A stretch of 64,000 bases of DNA. Origin: Pogona vitticeps (Eukaryota; Chordata; Lepidosauria; Squamata; Agamidae). Made by a program: the position numbers and the translations under genes. The stretch is from positions 154,884,001 through 154,948,000 of the forward strand of contig NC_135787.1 of NCBI RefSeq assembly GCF_051106095.1, written 5' to 3'. Shown here piece by piece: positions 36,965 to 48,305 of this stretch (position 1 is the first letter of the stretch; each line of letters begins with the position of its first letter). The notes under the pieces were generated by a model that made no database searches, had not been told where the DNA came from, and worked only from the letters and a program-made list of their open reading frames with translations.

Positions 36965-37205
36965 AGTATTTGTGGGAGTTCAGTGGTTTAGGTATTTGGC
37001 AATGGAGCCACTGGTTGTGCGCTTGATTCCCCACTGTTCCTCCAGGGAGAACAACCAGCCTGTGTGGTCTTGAGCAAGCTGCACTGTCCTAGGATGCCCT
37101 CAAAAAAAGAGAATGGCAAGCCAATTCTGAATATTCTCTATTTAGAAAAACCTGAAAAGGGTTGTTATAAGTCAGAATTGACTTAATGGCACATGATTAT
37201 GATTA
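36965..37205 (+). mobile_element. Sauria-type SINE
   Basis: The middle has aaccagcctgtgtggtcttg. The end is gggttgttataagtcagaattgacttaatggcac, the BovB-like tail. The head is more eroded than in the copy at 19295. It lies just upstream of a BovB fragment, but the two are separate insertions. Confidence 0.7.
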
Positions 37206-37334
37206 TTATTAATCCCAACAGGTGGATTGACTGATTATTTATTCATTGACTGAGCATTGTCATTGGAAGTTGAAATAACAGCAACAGTATTGACAGCCTG
37301 ACCACCAATCTGCTTTCTCCACAAAACCCTCTAC

Positions 37335-38625
37335 CTAATGTCACCATATGTATACATTCCAATCCCTAAGAAAGAAGATGCCAAATAGTGCAGTAACTAT
37401 AGGACCATTGCTTTAATTTCTTTTTCAAGCACAGGGATGCTCAAAGTGTTGCAATAGACACTTTTACCTTATATGGAGCAAGAAATGCCTGATGTTCAAG
37501 CTGGATTTCAAAAAGGAAGAGGCACTCAAGATTATATTGGAAATATCCACTGGCTACTGGAGAACACTAAAAAATTTCAGAAGGTCTATGCTTTATAAAC
37601 TATAGCAAAGCATTTCACTATGAGTTCCTCTTAAAGAAATTGGTGTGTACTTGATTGTCCTAATACATAATGTTTTGTGGACAAGAAGCTACCATTAGAA
37701 TATAAAATGGAAAGAGAATTATTTCCTATAGGCAAAGGTGTTAAACAAGGGTGCATTTTATCCTCTTATCTGTTCAATCCATATGCAGAACATATAATAT
37801 GGAAAGCTAGACTGGATTCAGATGAAGGAGGAGTAAAAATGGGTGGAAGAAACATCAATAATTTAAGATATGTAGATGACACCAATTCACTGGCAGAAAG
37901 CACAAATGATTTGAAATTACTGTTGGTCATTAGTTGTACTGCAAGTGAAAGAAGAAAGTGCCAAGACGAGATTTCAGCTGAATGCAAAGAAAGCAAAAAT
38001 CATGACTACAGAAATTGACGTAAAGATTTTGTACACCTTGGTTCAGTCATCAATCTAAATGGAGGCTGCAGCCAAGAAAGCAGAAGAAGACAGGGACTAG
38101 GAAGGGCAGCTATGAAGGAACTAGAAAAGAACATCAACTGTAAGGATGTGTCTTTGGAGACCAAGTCCAAGATCATACACACTCTTGAATTTCCAGTCAC
38201 CATGTATGGGTGTGATAGTTGGACAGTTAAGAGAGCTGAAAGGGGGTGTGGATTTATTTGAAATGGGGTGCTGGAACAGAGCTTTGTGGATACCCTGGAT
38301 TGCCAGAAAGAGAAACAAGTGGGTTCTAGATCAAATCAAACCTGAACTGTCTCTGGAAGCAAAAATGTTGAAACTGAGGCTGTCCTACTTGGGGTACATC
38401 ATGAGAAGACAGAATTCCCTGGAAAAGACACTAATGGTGGGAAAAATGGATGAATGAGCAGGAAAGAGGAAGACCAAATATGAGATGGACTGATTCCCTA
38501 AAAGAAGCCAGAAGCTTTAGTCTGTAAGAGCTGAGCAGGGCAGCTGAGGACAGGACATTTGAGAGAGCACTTATTCATAGGGTCACCATGAATCAGAGGT
38601 GACTTGACGACAAATCACAACAAAG
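37335..38625 (+). mobile_element. BovB LINE, 3' part (squamate type)
   Basis: Plus-strand reading: NYRTIALISFSS-like, DVQAGFQKGRGTQD, then FPIGKGVKQGCILSSYLFNP, NINNLRYVDDTNSLAES, LETKSKIIHTLEFPVTMYG, LDQIKPELSLEAKMLKLRLS, MRRQNSLEKTLMVGKMDE. The copy ends with gtgacttgacgacaaatcac. This is the RT and C-terminal half of RTE-BovB ORF2. The active-site box reads YVDD. Stops and frame changes make it inactive. Confidence 0.9.
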
Positions 38626-38629
38626 TCAC

Positions 38630-39735
38630 CATATGATCACATTAGGTAGAGAGCATCATGCAGAACCAAACATTTCCCCACCTTTTTCTTTAGCACCTTC
38701 CTCTCCACCACTATGAGTTGTGGAGGAAGTGATGGGTAGGCAGTTGCACCATCCCCACCCTCAAAAAAAGGGTCTGTCCTGCAGAGACACCACCCCAGAG
38801 GAAGGACATTGCAGAGGCAGAGGTAGAGGCATCTATAGAGGAGCATTGCAAGCTAAAAGAGACTAACTCTTTGCCTTACTGGGCTGAGGAGAAGTCTGTT
38901 TGGGAAGGTCTGGCCAAGGTGGCAGCAGGACTTGCCCATCAACTCAACCAATGAGTGTGTGTCCTCTCAGACAGGGAACATTGTCGGTTTATACCACACT
39001 ACTCACACCTGGAACACTTATCTATAGAAAAACTTGTTTTCCTTAAGGTAAACCTACCATTGCTTGGCTTTCCTGAACTCCCCTTTAAATAAGAAAGAAT
39101 GTCACACTCTGCTCACAGTACTAGGTGTGCCATGGTTCAGTCTGCTGATCCCTTCTTCTACCGCTTTCAGTCTTCCAATTGCTACTCCAAGATTGTGCTC
39201 GTTCACTCAACTGTGCTGTGCCCCTCGGTCTTGGCACAGTTCCTGCCCAACACAGGCTATCTGCTGCTCCAGTCTGCCACCCAGTGCTGCCCAGGGTATT
39301 TGTACACTCCTCAATGCAACCTGCCATCTGCTTCCCTCATACTGCTGGCATTTCTGATGGGCATTCTGACTGTTCAAGGTTCAATCAATATGCCCATGAC
39401 AATCGTTTCCTAATACCTAGGCACTGCTGACTGTTGGTGTGGTGTGCAGTCTTTTTGTTTGGCATGATCACTGGAAAGATGTAAATTAAATCCTTTAAAA
39501 TGTTTTGCCTGCTTGTATTTTTTGAAAGGGGAAAATAACGACTATATAGTATTCATATTGACTGTAATGGAAATCCAAATATCCAGATATTCCTAATTTT
39601 TAAAATTCAAAATTCTGAATCTGAAGGTCTGCAATTCCAAATTCTGAATATGACTTCAAAGTCCAAATTGTTGGTGCTAGTGTCCCAAAATAAATAAAGC
39701 ACACTACTTTTCAAAAAATATTCTTATTTCTTGGT
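38630..39735. other. Intergenic, nothing recognised
   Basis: Overlapping frames at 39064-39430 are cysteine- and serine-rich but lack a known domain. I cannot tell whether they are part of an old repeat. A short aattctgaat-rich patch lies at 39600-39660. Confidence 0.4.
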
Positions 39736-39749
39736 ACAAAGGGGCAAAT

Positions 39750-39751
39750 CT

Positions 39752-39806
<55 letters not shown>

Positions 39807-39870
39807 TATATATATATATTCCCGCCCATCTGGTCTACAAGGCCACTCACATTTTAAATAGATTACAGTT
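39750..39870 (-). repeat. (TTTA)n microsatellite with L2-like tail
   Basis: About 15 copies of ttta, then a short ta run, then tcccgcccatctggtctaca, an antisense L2-like 3' tip. The microsatellite probably grew from the A-rich end of the LINE. Confidence 0.7.
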
Positions 39871-40107
39871 CTCGGCATGCACCATTTAACTCCCCAAATA
39901 GCCATTTTTCAGAATTGAAGATAGACTTCCAGTCATTTTTTAAATCATTTCTTGGGTATTTTAAACCATTTGTGTGATTCTCTAAGAGCTCTAGGAGCAA
40001 AAACTTGCTTCTTTCAACCCATAAAAGTTGCCAATTGTTGGTCTATGTATAAAGAAGTTAGTTGTACTAGGATACCAAACAACAAAAGTGAGAGGACAGC
40101 ATACATA

Positions 40108-40113
40108 TTTATT
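40108..40113 (-). terminator. Possible polyadenylation signal of CCER1
   Basis: AATAAA on the minus strand, about 80 nt past the CCER1 stop codon. Its position fits, but use cannot be shown from sequence alone. Confidence 0.4.
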
Positions 40114-40194
40114 TAAGCCCCAGACATCAAGATCTATTCCAAACTACTGATGAACTCAAAAGTCTGACACTTTGCATATTGTAGTTGCTACATT

Positions 40195-40965
40195 TTATGG
40201 CTCACATGAAATGCTCAGGAGGCATTCCATATCAACATTATCATACGTCTGACTTTTCTGACTGCTCACATCTTGTCCAACCTCCTCATCTCCTTCAAGG
40301 GTGTTCCTCTCTGGAGTCATAGGCAAAATGGAGGCCATGCAACTGGCACTTGGTGAGCCCATGTTGGAATCATTATCTTCCACAGCTAGCTGCACTTCTG
40401 CATCTTCTTCCTCTCTTTTCTCTGCAGCTGCAGCTTCTGCTCTCTTCTTTTCCTGGCGCATGTCTTCATATACTTGATGCATTATAAATTGTGTTGTGTT
40501 CCGAGGGGCACGCATTCCTGGTGCTCTCCACCCCCAGATATTCATGGGGCGCAGTCGTCCCTTTATAGCTGCACACATGAATGCCAACAGACGCTGTCTT
40601 CTGAAGTACCGTTTCCGACTATAATGGCGGTGGTGGCTTTGACAGAGCCTACAGAATCTGGAGTGCCTTTGATGACCAGTAGAATGACAATGCCTTGCTT
40701 GCATCTTCTTCTGTGACCTTTTTCTCTTCCAGTAGTCTCCCTTTCTTTTCCAAGGTCTACCATTCCTAAAGAACCTACATCTCTTCCATTTTGAAGAGCG
40801 ATGCCATTTGGGCTCCTGCATTTTTTGATCATGACATCTGAGGTCGGAAGCTCCTTTATGGTTTCTGCCAACATTTGAGATCTTCCTTGTCATCACAGGC
40901 CACTGATTCTTATACCCTTGTTGTACAGACAACTGCTGATAACACCGCCATCCCTGTCTCCACAT
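40195..40965 (-). CDS. CCER1: Coiled-coil glutamate-rich protein 1-like (CCER1 orthologue)
   Basis: Single-exon reading frame of 256 codons. Residues 1-145 are rich in Lys, Arg, His and Trp. Residues 146-171 carry the block WRAPGMRAP-NTTQFIM-QVYEDMRQ, which from memory matches the conserved core of mammalian CCER1 (WREPGMRAPPNTTQFIMNQ). A short charged helix rich in Lys, Ala and Glu follows, then an acidic tail. The long glutamate runs of the mammalian protein (about 400 residues) are absent. The start is the first ATG after an in-frame stop, with A at -3. The open frame extends 11 codons further up to a GTG, which I do not accept as a start. In mammals CCER1 is testis-restricted and is reported to act in the nucleus of spermatids during chromatin remodelling. 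Its place about 9.6 kb beyond the EPYC 3' end, on the same strand, fits human gene order. The role in reptiles is inferred. Confidence 0.82.
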   Translation of the reverse strand: MWRQGWRCYQQLSVQQGYKNQWPVMTRKISNVGRNHKGASDLRCHDQKMQEPKWHRSSKWKRCRFFRNGRPWKRKGDYWKRKRSQKKMQARHCHSTGHQRHSRFCRLCQSHHRHYSRKRYFRRQRLLAFMCAAIKGRLRPMNIWGWRAPGMRAPRNTTQFIMHQVYEDMRQEKKRAEAAAAEKREEEDAEVQLAVEDNDSNMGSPSASCMASILPMTPERNTLEGDEEVGQDVSSQKSQTYDNVDMECLLSISCEP

Positions 40966-41361
40966 CTTGGTAGGAGATAAATGGGAATCCTGCTCCACAA
41001 ACTGAGCCGCCCTTTTCTGCCTTTTTTATTTCCTGTCTTATCTGGGGGTTGTTTTTACTCAGCGTTCGCTGCTTGTAGCCTTCGTTATGCGTTATGCAGT
41101 TCGCTTCTGCTGCTATCAAGCGGCCGGGCACCCACTCTCAATTTTCCAACTATGTTACTCCTCGTCTTTTCCTGTGACTCCCTTCTTCGTTGCTCCGATG
41201 CCTATCACTTTTGTAAAACAATGAATTATTGGTGTAAGAGGCTGCTTGAAACCAGATTCAGCAGGTCACAGGTATCATACCACTCTGAATGGTGACTCCC
41301 TTTCCTCTTGGGATCTCTGTACAGATTGAATAAAGCATCTTCATCACCCTGGGCAACAGGG

Positions 41362-41390
41362 AACCAATCATAAAGCAATGGGCGGGGCCG
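41362..41390 (-). promoter_or_regulatory. Candidate CCER1 promoter: CCAAT and GC boxes
   Basis: A ccaat box (41364-41368) and a GC box gggcgggg (41380-41387) lie within 25 bp of each other, about 400 bp upstream of the CCER1 start codon, in a locally CpG-containing stretch. On the minus strand they read as GC box then inverted CCAAT. No TATA box is evident. The pairing is suggestive only. Confidence 0.35.
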
Positions 41391-41399
41391 TACCTGGAC

Positions 41400-44300
41400 A
41401 TTCCACCAGCTTTTAAACCTATAGAAGACTTGTATTAGGTGTTCTTTCCTGAGACGTTGTGTAGAATCAAAGACTCTTCTGTACTTTAGGTTCCAAAGCA
41501 ACCAGGTGCACACATCTGTCTCATGGTGACCATGTTCTGTTCTGACAGAGACCGTGGAAGTCAAATATTTGCAGATGCTCCAATCCAGTATAAAAGTAAC
41601 AGTACCAGCCTATGTATAAGCCCCTTTAAAAGACTTCAGCACAAGCTTTTTCCAATGGCTAAATAATGAAGCTATGATAGCTGGCCATCTGTGACATCTG
41701 AACCCCACACCCACAGCTAGCGTTAATGTTCATTGTTACAGCTTCTGATTTTACAATTCTTCACAATGTGGCTTTCAAAACTTTTCATCATTGCAGATAA
41801 GCATTCTCACTTCTTTTTTTTCAGAATATATATAACATAATAACAGAACTTAAATTCATAATGGTAAACAAAGGAATAAACCCATTCCTTTCCAAATCAG
41901 ACAGGGGCTGGGATCCCCTTGACACATGTTACATTGTGGATCTCTGGTGATATCATCGACCACAGTTATTCTCTGGTTATTTCAGGTAAATTAAGAGTTT
42001 CCTATTCACCTTTCCATTTGGTCCTGGAGCTCCTCAGGGATTGCCTTTGTCCTAGGAAGTCTTTGGAAGCTGCAGGACAAGGTAGGGTAAGCTGCCAGTG
42101 GCAGTAATTTTCTGGTTTGAAATAATTCCCTATCCCTTGTGGTTTGGAAAAAGAAACTCACTAGATGGGTTTATTCTTCAATCCCTCATTTTGAATATGT
42201 GTTCTGCTATTTTCTCATATATGAGTAAATGGGAAGTTTTTAATGTCTCTGAAATAGCTGTCGCTGATGACATCACCAGAGGTTTGCAACATAACTTGTG
42301 CCAACAGGATTCTGGCCACTGACAGAGAGAACAAATTGTTCAAGATGCTATACTTAATGTTATGTCTGCCATATGTAATGGATTCCAGGAACGTCTTAAA
42401 TAATAATTGGTCAGCAGTCAAAATATTTAGATCTATGACAATTAGTAATCCTGTTTCCATATTTTGGGCAGCATGTCTTTCTGTCCCTCCAAATACTGAA
42501 GTACTGTACATGACTTAAGTAGAATATCAAATGATTTGATCACAGTATATCCAAAGCTACTGTTACACCTACAGAAATACTTCATCTGTGATTTACCAGG
42601 AAATAAGTAGCTGAGTTTCAGTTTAAGACATAAATGAGTGGCTAAACCTGTGTTATGCTCTGACCAAATGTTTTCCGTGGTTTCAGTGAGTGGAGGGTAC
42701 CACTCCCTCACTTGAGGTCGGGTATCCTCCCTGCTCAGACGACAAGCTGTTGGTGCCTGTCTCTGGCTTATCAGGAGCAGGTGACAGGTTTTGCCTGTGT
42801 TTATAGGAGTGAAATCTTTGCCGTTCTGAAATAGAGGTAATTCTTTAGGTAGAAAAAAGTAACAACACTCCTTTCTATCTATTCAACTGTCTACATTCCA
42901 CTGCCAGAGGAAAGAGGTAAATACACGATTCCAAGCTGTGCATAGATCCTGAGTTTCTTAGAAACTCACAACATCAGTCACAATCAAAATGTGTTAGCTT
43001 TTGAACTTGTTTTAAAAGCACAGAACAGGCTTTGGGGGCAAGGGTTAACAAAAGGTTCTGGCAAAGTATTTCATCATATAATTCAACACATGATGGCAGT
43101 AGTGGTCTATAAAATCGTGGACCAATCTGAGAAAATTAACAGCCCAAGCATTTTTTATTATTTGCATCCTATTGTCCTTGAAACATGGATTGAATAATCT
43201 GTTCCTGTTATCTTCACTCTCTCTTCCTCTTATCTTTACTGTCTTTTGAGAGTGTCCCAAAGTTCTTCATTGCTGCAGCTGAAAGACGGAATGAGAAGAA
43301 GCTGAAGCATGGATGGATGCACTGCCTTCACATATCAACTCATTTCTGCCTATACACAAGTATGACTGTGACTGTCATCCCTACTACATAGAAACCTGCA
43401 CAGCTGATTTTACCATGTCTGACTGCATAGAACAACATATATGCCCATAGTAGGCATCCCCATTTTGAGACATTTGGTCCTGGAAAGGACCAAGAACATT
43501 TCACAAAGCAGAAGTACTGTAGCTGTGAGCAAAGAAACAGAATGTGTTGGATTATGTTCTGGTTTCAGTGGTCTTGGCAAATGGGCCACTGTGTGCACTT
43601 TTGTTGAACTGTGTTATGCTGTAGCTGGGTGGTGAAGCAAACTGGGGGATATTGCCTGAATATAGGCACAAGAATGAACATTTGGACACACATCAGAATT
43701 TAAACCAGAATGCACACTTTGAAGTGCACAGAACGGCACTTCAAAAGGAAGATGATATGGCTTTGTTGACCCTTTCTAACATCATCTTAGCAAACATAGT
43801 GAGAGAGTGGAAGGAGCTCCAACCTGACCAGCCTAAACTACAACATCAGGTTAGAGTCTCAGACTCCAAGAGGAAATGAAAAAAGGGTTTCTAGAGTCCT
43901 GAGTTCTGGCAGCCAATTTGAGTACCTGACCCAAGGAATAGCTATTATAGGGTGACTGTAGCCCAAACCCATTCAGATGCCTTTCGCCAAGTTGTTAATT
44001 TGGTGGAATTTCAAATTCAAAAATGCTGACGGTCTCCAAAGGGGCACTTCCCAGGCAACAAGGCCTATCTGCGAGTCCCAGACTCTGAAAAGTTTCAAAC
44101 CTTTCTTACCTGGCCAGGTTTGCAGAAGTGCTCCTTTTCAAGCCCTAAATGATAGCCAATTGTAGCTGAATTGTGTGCAGGTTGTTTCTCTCTAAAATTG
44201 GATCCTTTTGAAGAAGATGCCTGCCCCTGCCCCCCACCAGCCAAGGGGAACCAGCCTGACCCAAGATTAGCTTGAGTGTGCCCTGGAACCCTGTTGCCAG

Positions 44301-45480
44301 GGGGAGAGGGACACACAGTCCTACTTACCAATGTATCGTGTGACTACGCCAACATTCTTGTAAAAATACAGATTCAGTTTATTCTGTCAGGAACCAACAC
44401 CTTTAGGCACCTGCAGAGAGAGAGAGAGAATTCTAACAACCCAAACACAAGAGTACATTTGGATTTTATAGAAAAGGGTTTTATTGAAGGATAACAGTCT
44501 CTGCAGAAAGGAAGCCTACAGGAGCCTATACAGCAAAAATAATGTTATCATGAAAATAGGGGAAAAGGGTTTACCTTTATAAGGCGCAAATCACAACAGA
44601 CTTGAGAACAGGATCTAGAAGTTCCTTTGCTTATGACAGTTTGACCAGCAACACTGTTCTTGGCTCAGCTTTGACAACAACATGTGGTTGACAGAGACAC
44701 AGATATTGAAGTTATTTGAGATGCTTTCCCATAACCTTGTTAATACAATGTATGCAGTGAAATATGGAAACAAACTTGTTCTCAGATACAGATCATGTCT
44801 AATGTTGCCACTCTTAGTTGTTATTGTATCACGTAAAATGTCAAGCCCTTAGCTTAAAGTTTCTTTCCCCCTGTCTCTTGTTATCAGCTTTCTTTTCTGG
44901 ACTCAGTCTTTTGACCTTGCTCTTCATGAGAAAACTGTTTTTGTTCTTGTATCTAGCAGTTAGGGGATCATCTCAAATCAGTTACTTCACTAAATGAGGC
45001 TTTGTTTCACTAGTTCCTTATGGCATAAACATTGAAAGAAAAGAATGTAATGAAATGTACACTTGTATTAAGGGGAAAAAGGAGAAATTTAACTTTTCTC
45101 AAAGACCAGTTATCTGCTCTTTTAGCTGCTGATTATTATTGTCCTTTTGTGTGATGGAACTTATCTGTAATCAAAACAGGACAATTCCACTAGCAAATTT
45201 CATGAATTTAATTACAGATTTGGAGAATATCTTTATCACACGTTCTAATTCTGCCTGCATATAGTTTTCTAATCCCTTCTACATATTTTCCTCTGTCCCA
45301 TATAATAAAACAAACTTGATGTGATTGATGCAATGCAGCTTAATGTCATTTTGTTGATATGTCTTTTGTTGATGTATCTATTGATATGTATATAGATTCT
45401 GGGCATCAATAAAATATGTCATACAAGCAAATAAATAGCAGTAGGTATACAATCACATGATTGTTTTTTGCTGTACATTG
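41400..45480. other. Intergenic, nothing recognised
   Basis: 4 kb upstream of CCER1 and downstream of EPYC. Frames at 42215-42511, 42442-42711 and 43652-43879 lack recognised domains. There is a short ag repeat near 44417-44427. No repeat borders were found. Confidence 0.4.
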
Positions 45481-45696
45481 TGTAGGCATCCTTCAGTCTC
45501 AGGAGACTATGGTAACGTGCTCTGAACAGAGGTCTTGGAACAGCATCTAGTGTGGCTGAGAAGGCCAATTTGAGAGTGACAATCCCTTCCACACTGAAGA
45601 CAAATACAATCTGTCCCCTGTCCTGCTCCCTGATTTTGTTGGTTTCAGGACTGCCTCTTTGCCTCAGCCTGCTGAACAAGGAGAGAGAGGCCATGA

Positions 45697-46428
45697 CACT
45701 TATTTTTTATTTTATTATTTATTTATTTAATTTATATCCCGCCTATCTGAATCACATAGGACCACTCTAGGTTTTATTATGTACGTTATTTTATTCTGTT
45801 TTTTTACTCATGTAAGCCGCCCCAAGTAGACTTTGTCTAGAGGGGCGGTGTCATGCACCCCCAGTTCCCCTGTGTTCTATCATGCAGCCCAGGTACACTT
45901 TCGGGTATGACATTTAATTTTCAACCCTTTTCCACTGCCACCAGAGGGTTTATCCCTCCCTCTATTAAATATGACTCTTAATTCACAGTTCTCTAATAAA
46001 ACAATATTTATTTATGTGTTTATCAGTAAATCATGTAAAGTGAATCATGGATGGTCTTATTTTATTCATGCAATCAACTGTGCTTTCATAACATTTATAT
46101 TTGCTTAGATAGAGTCATGTTAATCAAGGTATTTATTCATTTCTTATCTTGTTCTCTATCTTTCTATTCTTCTCTAACACCAGGCTGGTCCTAACTGCCT
46201 AAACTACTCTAACTGAAGTCCCTAACTCATCCCTAACTGAAACTCTAACTGAAATCCTCTCTAACTGGCCTTTAACTGTCATCCATTCTTCTTATATATC
46301 CTTAGCTCCACCTTTTCTGTATAACCATTGGCTCCTGAATCAAGGTTCCATTGTGATGGACAGGAATGGTTACTGACCTATCCATCACAGGCGGGGTATA
46401 AGTTTAATAAAAGTAAAATAAAGTAAAT
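45697..46428. mobile_element. Inverted pair of L2-like tails inside LINE copy A
   Basis: An antisense L2-like tail (tatatcccgcctatctgaat, 45700-45772) abuts a sense tail (gtaagccgccccaagtagac to 45848). The sense tail resumes after the solo LTR at 46395 with gtataagtttaataaaag. Together they form a block inserted into the older LINE. Confidence 0.65.
45849..46389. mobile_element. Solo LTR (retrovirus-like element fossil), 541 bp
   Basis: Begins tgtcatgcac and ends ccatcaca, with the usual TG...CA termini. The flanks carry identical 5-bp repeats ggcgg at 45844-45848 and 46390-46394. Removing the element restores the L2-like tail wording gggcggggtataa. No internal coding region is present, so this is what recombination between two LTRs leaves behind. 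The family (Gypsy-like or retroviral) is not identified. The clean TSD argues for moderate age. Confidence 0.85.
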
Positions 46429-46889
46429 GATGCATCACCTGCTTCCAGGCTGAACACTCAAGGTTTCCCATCTGTTGACGTTTATTCCTAAGGCCTTCAG
46501 ATCCCACTTGCAGGTATCCTTGTACTATATTGCAGTTGTGGTCTCTCTCCCTCTGGGGTGATTTGCCTGCACTAATTCTCTATACAGGAGATCTTTTGGA
46601 ATCCGACTATCAGCTATTCTCACGACATGCGCAAGACAACGTAGACATCACTGCTTCAGTAGTATATACATGCTCAAAATTCCAGCTCATTCTAGGACTA
46701 CTCTATTTGGAACTTTGTCCTGCCAGGTGATACCAAAATTGCATTGGCGACAACGCACGGGATGTGTTCAACTTCCTCTCCTGCCGTGCACATAGGGTCC
46801 AGGGCTCACTGCAGTACAAGAGTGTGCTCAGGACACAGGTTCTATAGACCTGGATCTTGGTGTATGCTGTCAGCTGATCATTTGCATAG

Positions 46890-47335
46890 TGAATATGAAT
46901 GACCTGAAAAAATATGAAAGTGTGGCAGGCTGCTCATGTACAGAATTATGTACAAGATTCAGAAGAAAATAAAACAATAAAGTATTTTTAATAATTCACT
47001 AAAATTCAAAAACAATATAATCTAGAACTCTAAAATCTGACAACAATTTGAAAGGATTGCAGATTGTTTGGCTTGGAGCTACAATTGATTAGCAATGTTA
47101 AATTTCTCTACCTAATTTGTGACACTGGATAAAGATTAAAAAAATCTGATTCACCACTGGTCACTTACTTTACATAGCAAGCTCCTAATTACACATAGTA
47201 TTGATTTAAAAAATGAGGCTATAGTAATTATCTTTATCTATCCATGAAAGAGAAGTGTTGTTGTTGTTTTTTTAAAAGATAGTTGACGGAGTGTGTTGCT
47301 TTGCCCTCTACCAGGCAAAATTTAATTGGGCACCC
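46890..47335. other. Intergenic, nothing recognised
   Basis: AT-rich sequence between two inserts. No motif was seen. Confidence 0.4.
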
Positions 47336-47342
47336 TGATTTC

Positions 47343-47578
47343 GGGGGTGGTTGTAGGTTTTTCAGGTTGTCTGACCGTGTTCTGGAGGTTTTTCTTCCTA
47401 ACGTTTCACCAGTCTTTGGCCAGCATTTGTCTGAGTTCTAACTCCTGTCCTCTGAAGATGCCAGCCACAGAGACTGGCAAAACATTAGGAAGAAAAACCT
47501 CAAGAACATGGCCAGACAGCCCAAAAAACCTACAACCACCATCAAATCCCAGCTGTGAAAGCCTTCAAGAATACATCT
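47343..47578. mobile_element. Fold-back insert, Penelope-like terminal sequence (copy 1)
   Basis: The left arm, ggtggttgtaggtttttcag through aacgtttcaccagtct, is the imperfect inverse of the right arm, agactggcaaaacattagga through cctacaaccacc. The right arm reads ETGKTLGRKTSRTWPDSPK, resembling the GETSGENAARTWPYSPENPQ-type tail seen at ends of squamate Penelope-like elements. Flanks share tgatttc (47336-47342, 47579-47585). Same architecture as 63291-63536. Confidence 0.6.
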
Positions 47579-47764
47579 TGATTTCTTTGTTTTAATCAAA
47601 TTTCCCTTTCTTCCCTAAAACATACCAAAGATACATTGGGCTGCCTTTCAAGATAATCTGAGAACCTTAGCTGGTGTAAAATACTGAACCTATCAGAATC
47701 CTGATATCAATGACATTGTTACACGCATTCATCATGAACACTAAAACTGAATTACTACTAAATA

Positions 47765-47985
47765 GTTCACTTCCAGACTCTTCAAGGCACTGGTTTTGAC
47801 CTTTAAAGCCATAAATGGCCTGAGTCCTTTCCAACTTGATCTGCCAATTAATCCTTGGCCTCACTGAGAGTTAGTCACCTCTGTTAAAGCCTAGAACTCT
47901 GGAATGCCTTTCATGAGACAATCATCTGCTTTCTGAATCATTTCTTGCTTTCTTCACAAGAGCAAATTGAAATATTTTTGTGTCA
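47765..47985 (+). repeat. L2-like LINE coding fragment
   Basis: The sense reading LFKALVLTFKAINGLSPFQL matches the conserved KVMMLTYKALNSLGPRYL part of the copy at 1-1660. The copy is old and short. Confidence 0.6.
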
Positions 47986-47989
47986 GTTC

Positions 47990-48270
47990 CTTTGATTGTA
48001 GAGGTTTTTTAAATGCTCTGTTAATTTCATGATTTATCAAGAAATATTTGCATTTTAATATGCTTTGTGATGGTTGTGTATGATTGGCCAGACTCCAACA
48101 GGTGATTTAAGCTGCATAGGTATAGTGGCATAAATTATGGGAGCAAACTGCACTCATTAATGAGATGGTGGTTGTGGTTGACTGCATGTGCACCCAGGAA
48201 TGCAGGCATCAACTAATTAATTAGTGGAAATTTGCCGCTGCTACTGATGCCATAATTCTTTTAAATATTT
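47990..48270. other. Intergenic, nothing recognised
   Basis: AT-rich. No motif was seen. Confidence 0.4.
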
Positions 48271-48305
48271 TGTAAATCAATGTTTAGATTATGGCTATTA
48301 TTTGA

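Larger units (their letters stand above)
45484..46885 (-). mobile_element. LINE copy A (zinc-finger-tailed family), interrupted
   Basis: The 3' end at the left (gcatccttcagtctcaggag, antisense) and the part from 46429 onward match copies at 60996-62461 and 48306-49342. The right part still reads, on the minus strand, LLYGELV-like and CSEPWTLC-like pieces of the RT C-terminal domain. About 735 bp of other elements interrupt it (45694-46428). The family's clade among non-LTR elements is not settled; it is RTE-like in general layout. Confidence 0.75.

Noticed and set aside
40963-40998. CCER1 starting at GTG 40998
   Set aside because: Vertebrate genes start at ATG with very few exceptions. ATG 40965 has A at -3, and the 11 extra codons lie just after an in-frame stop.
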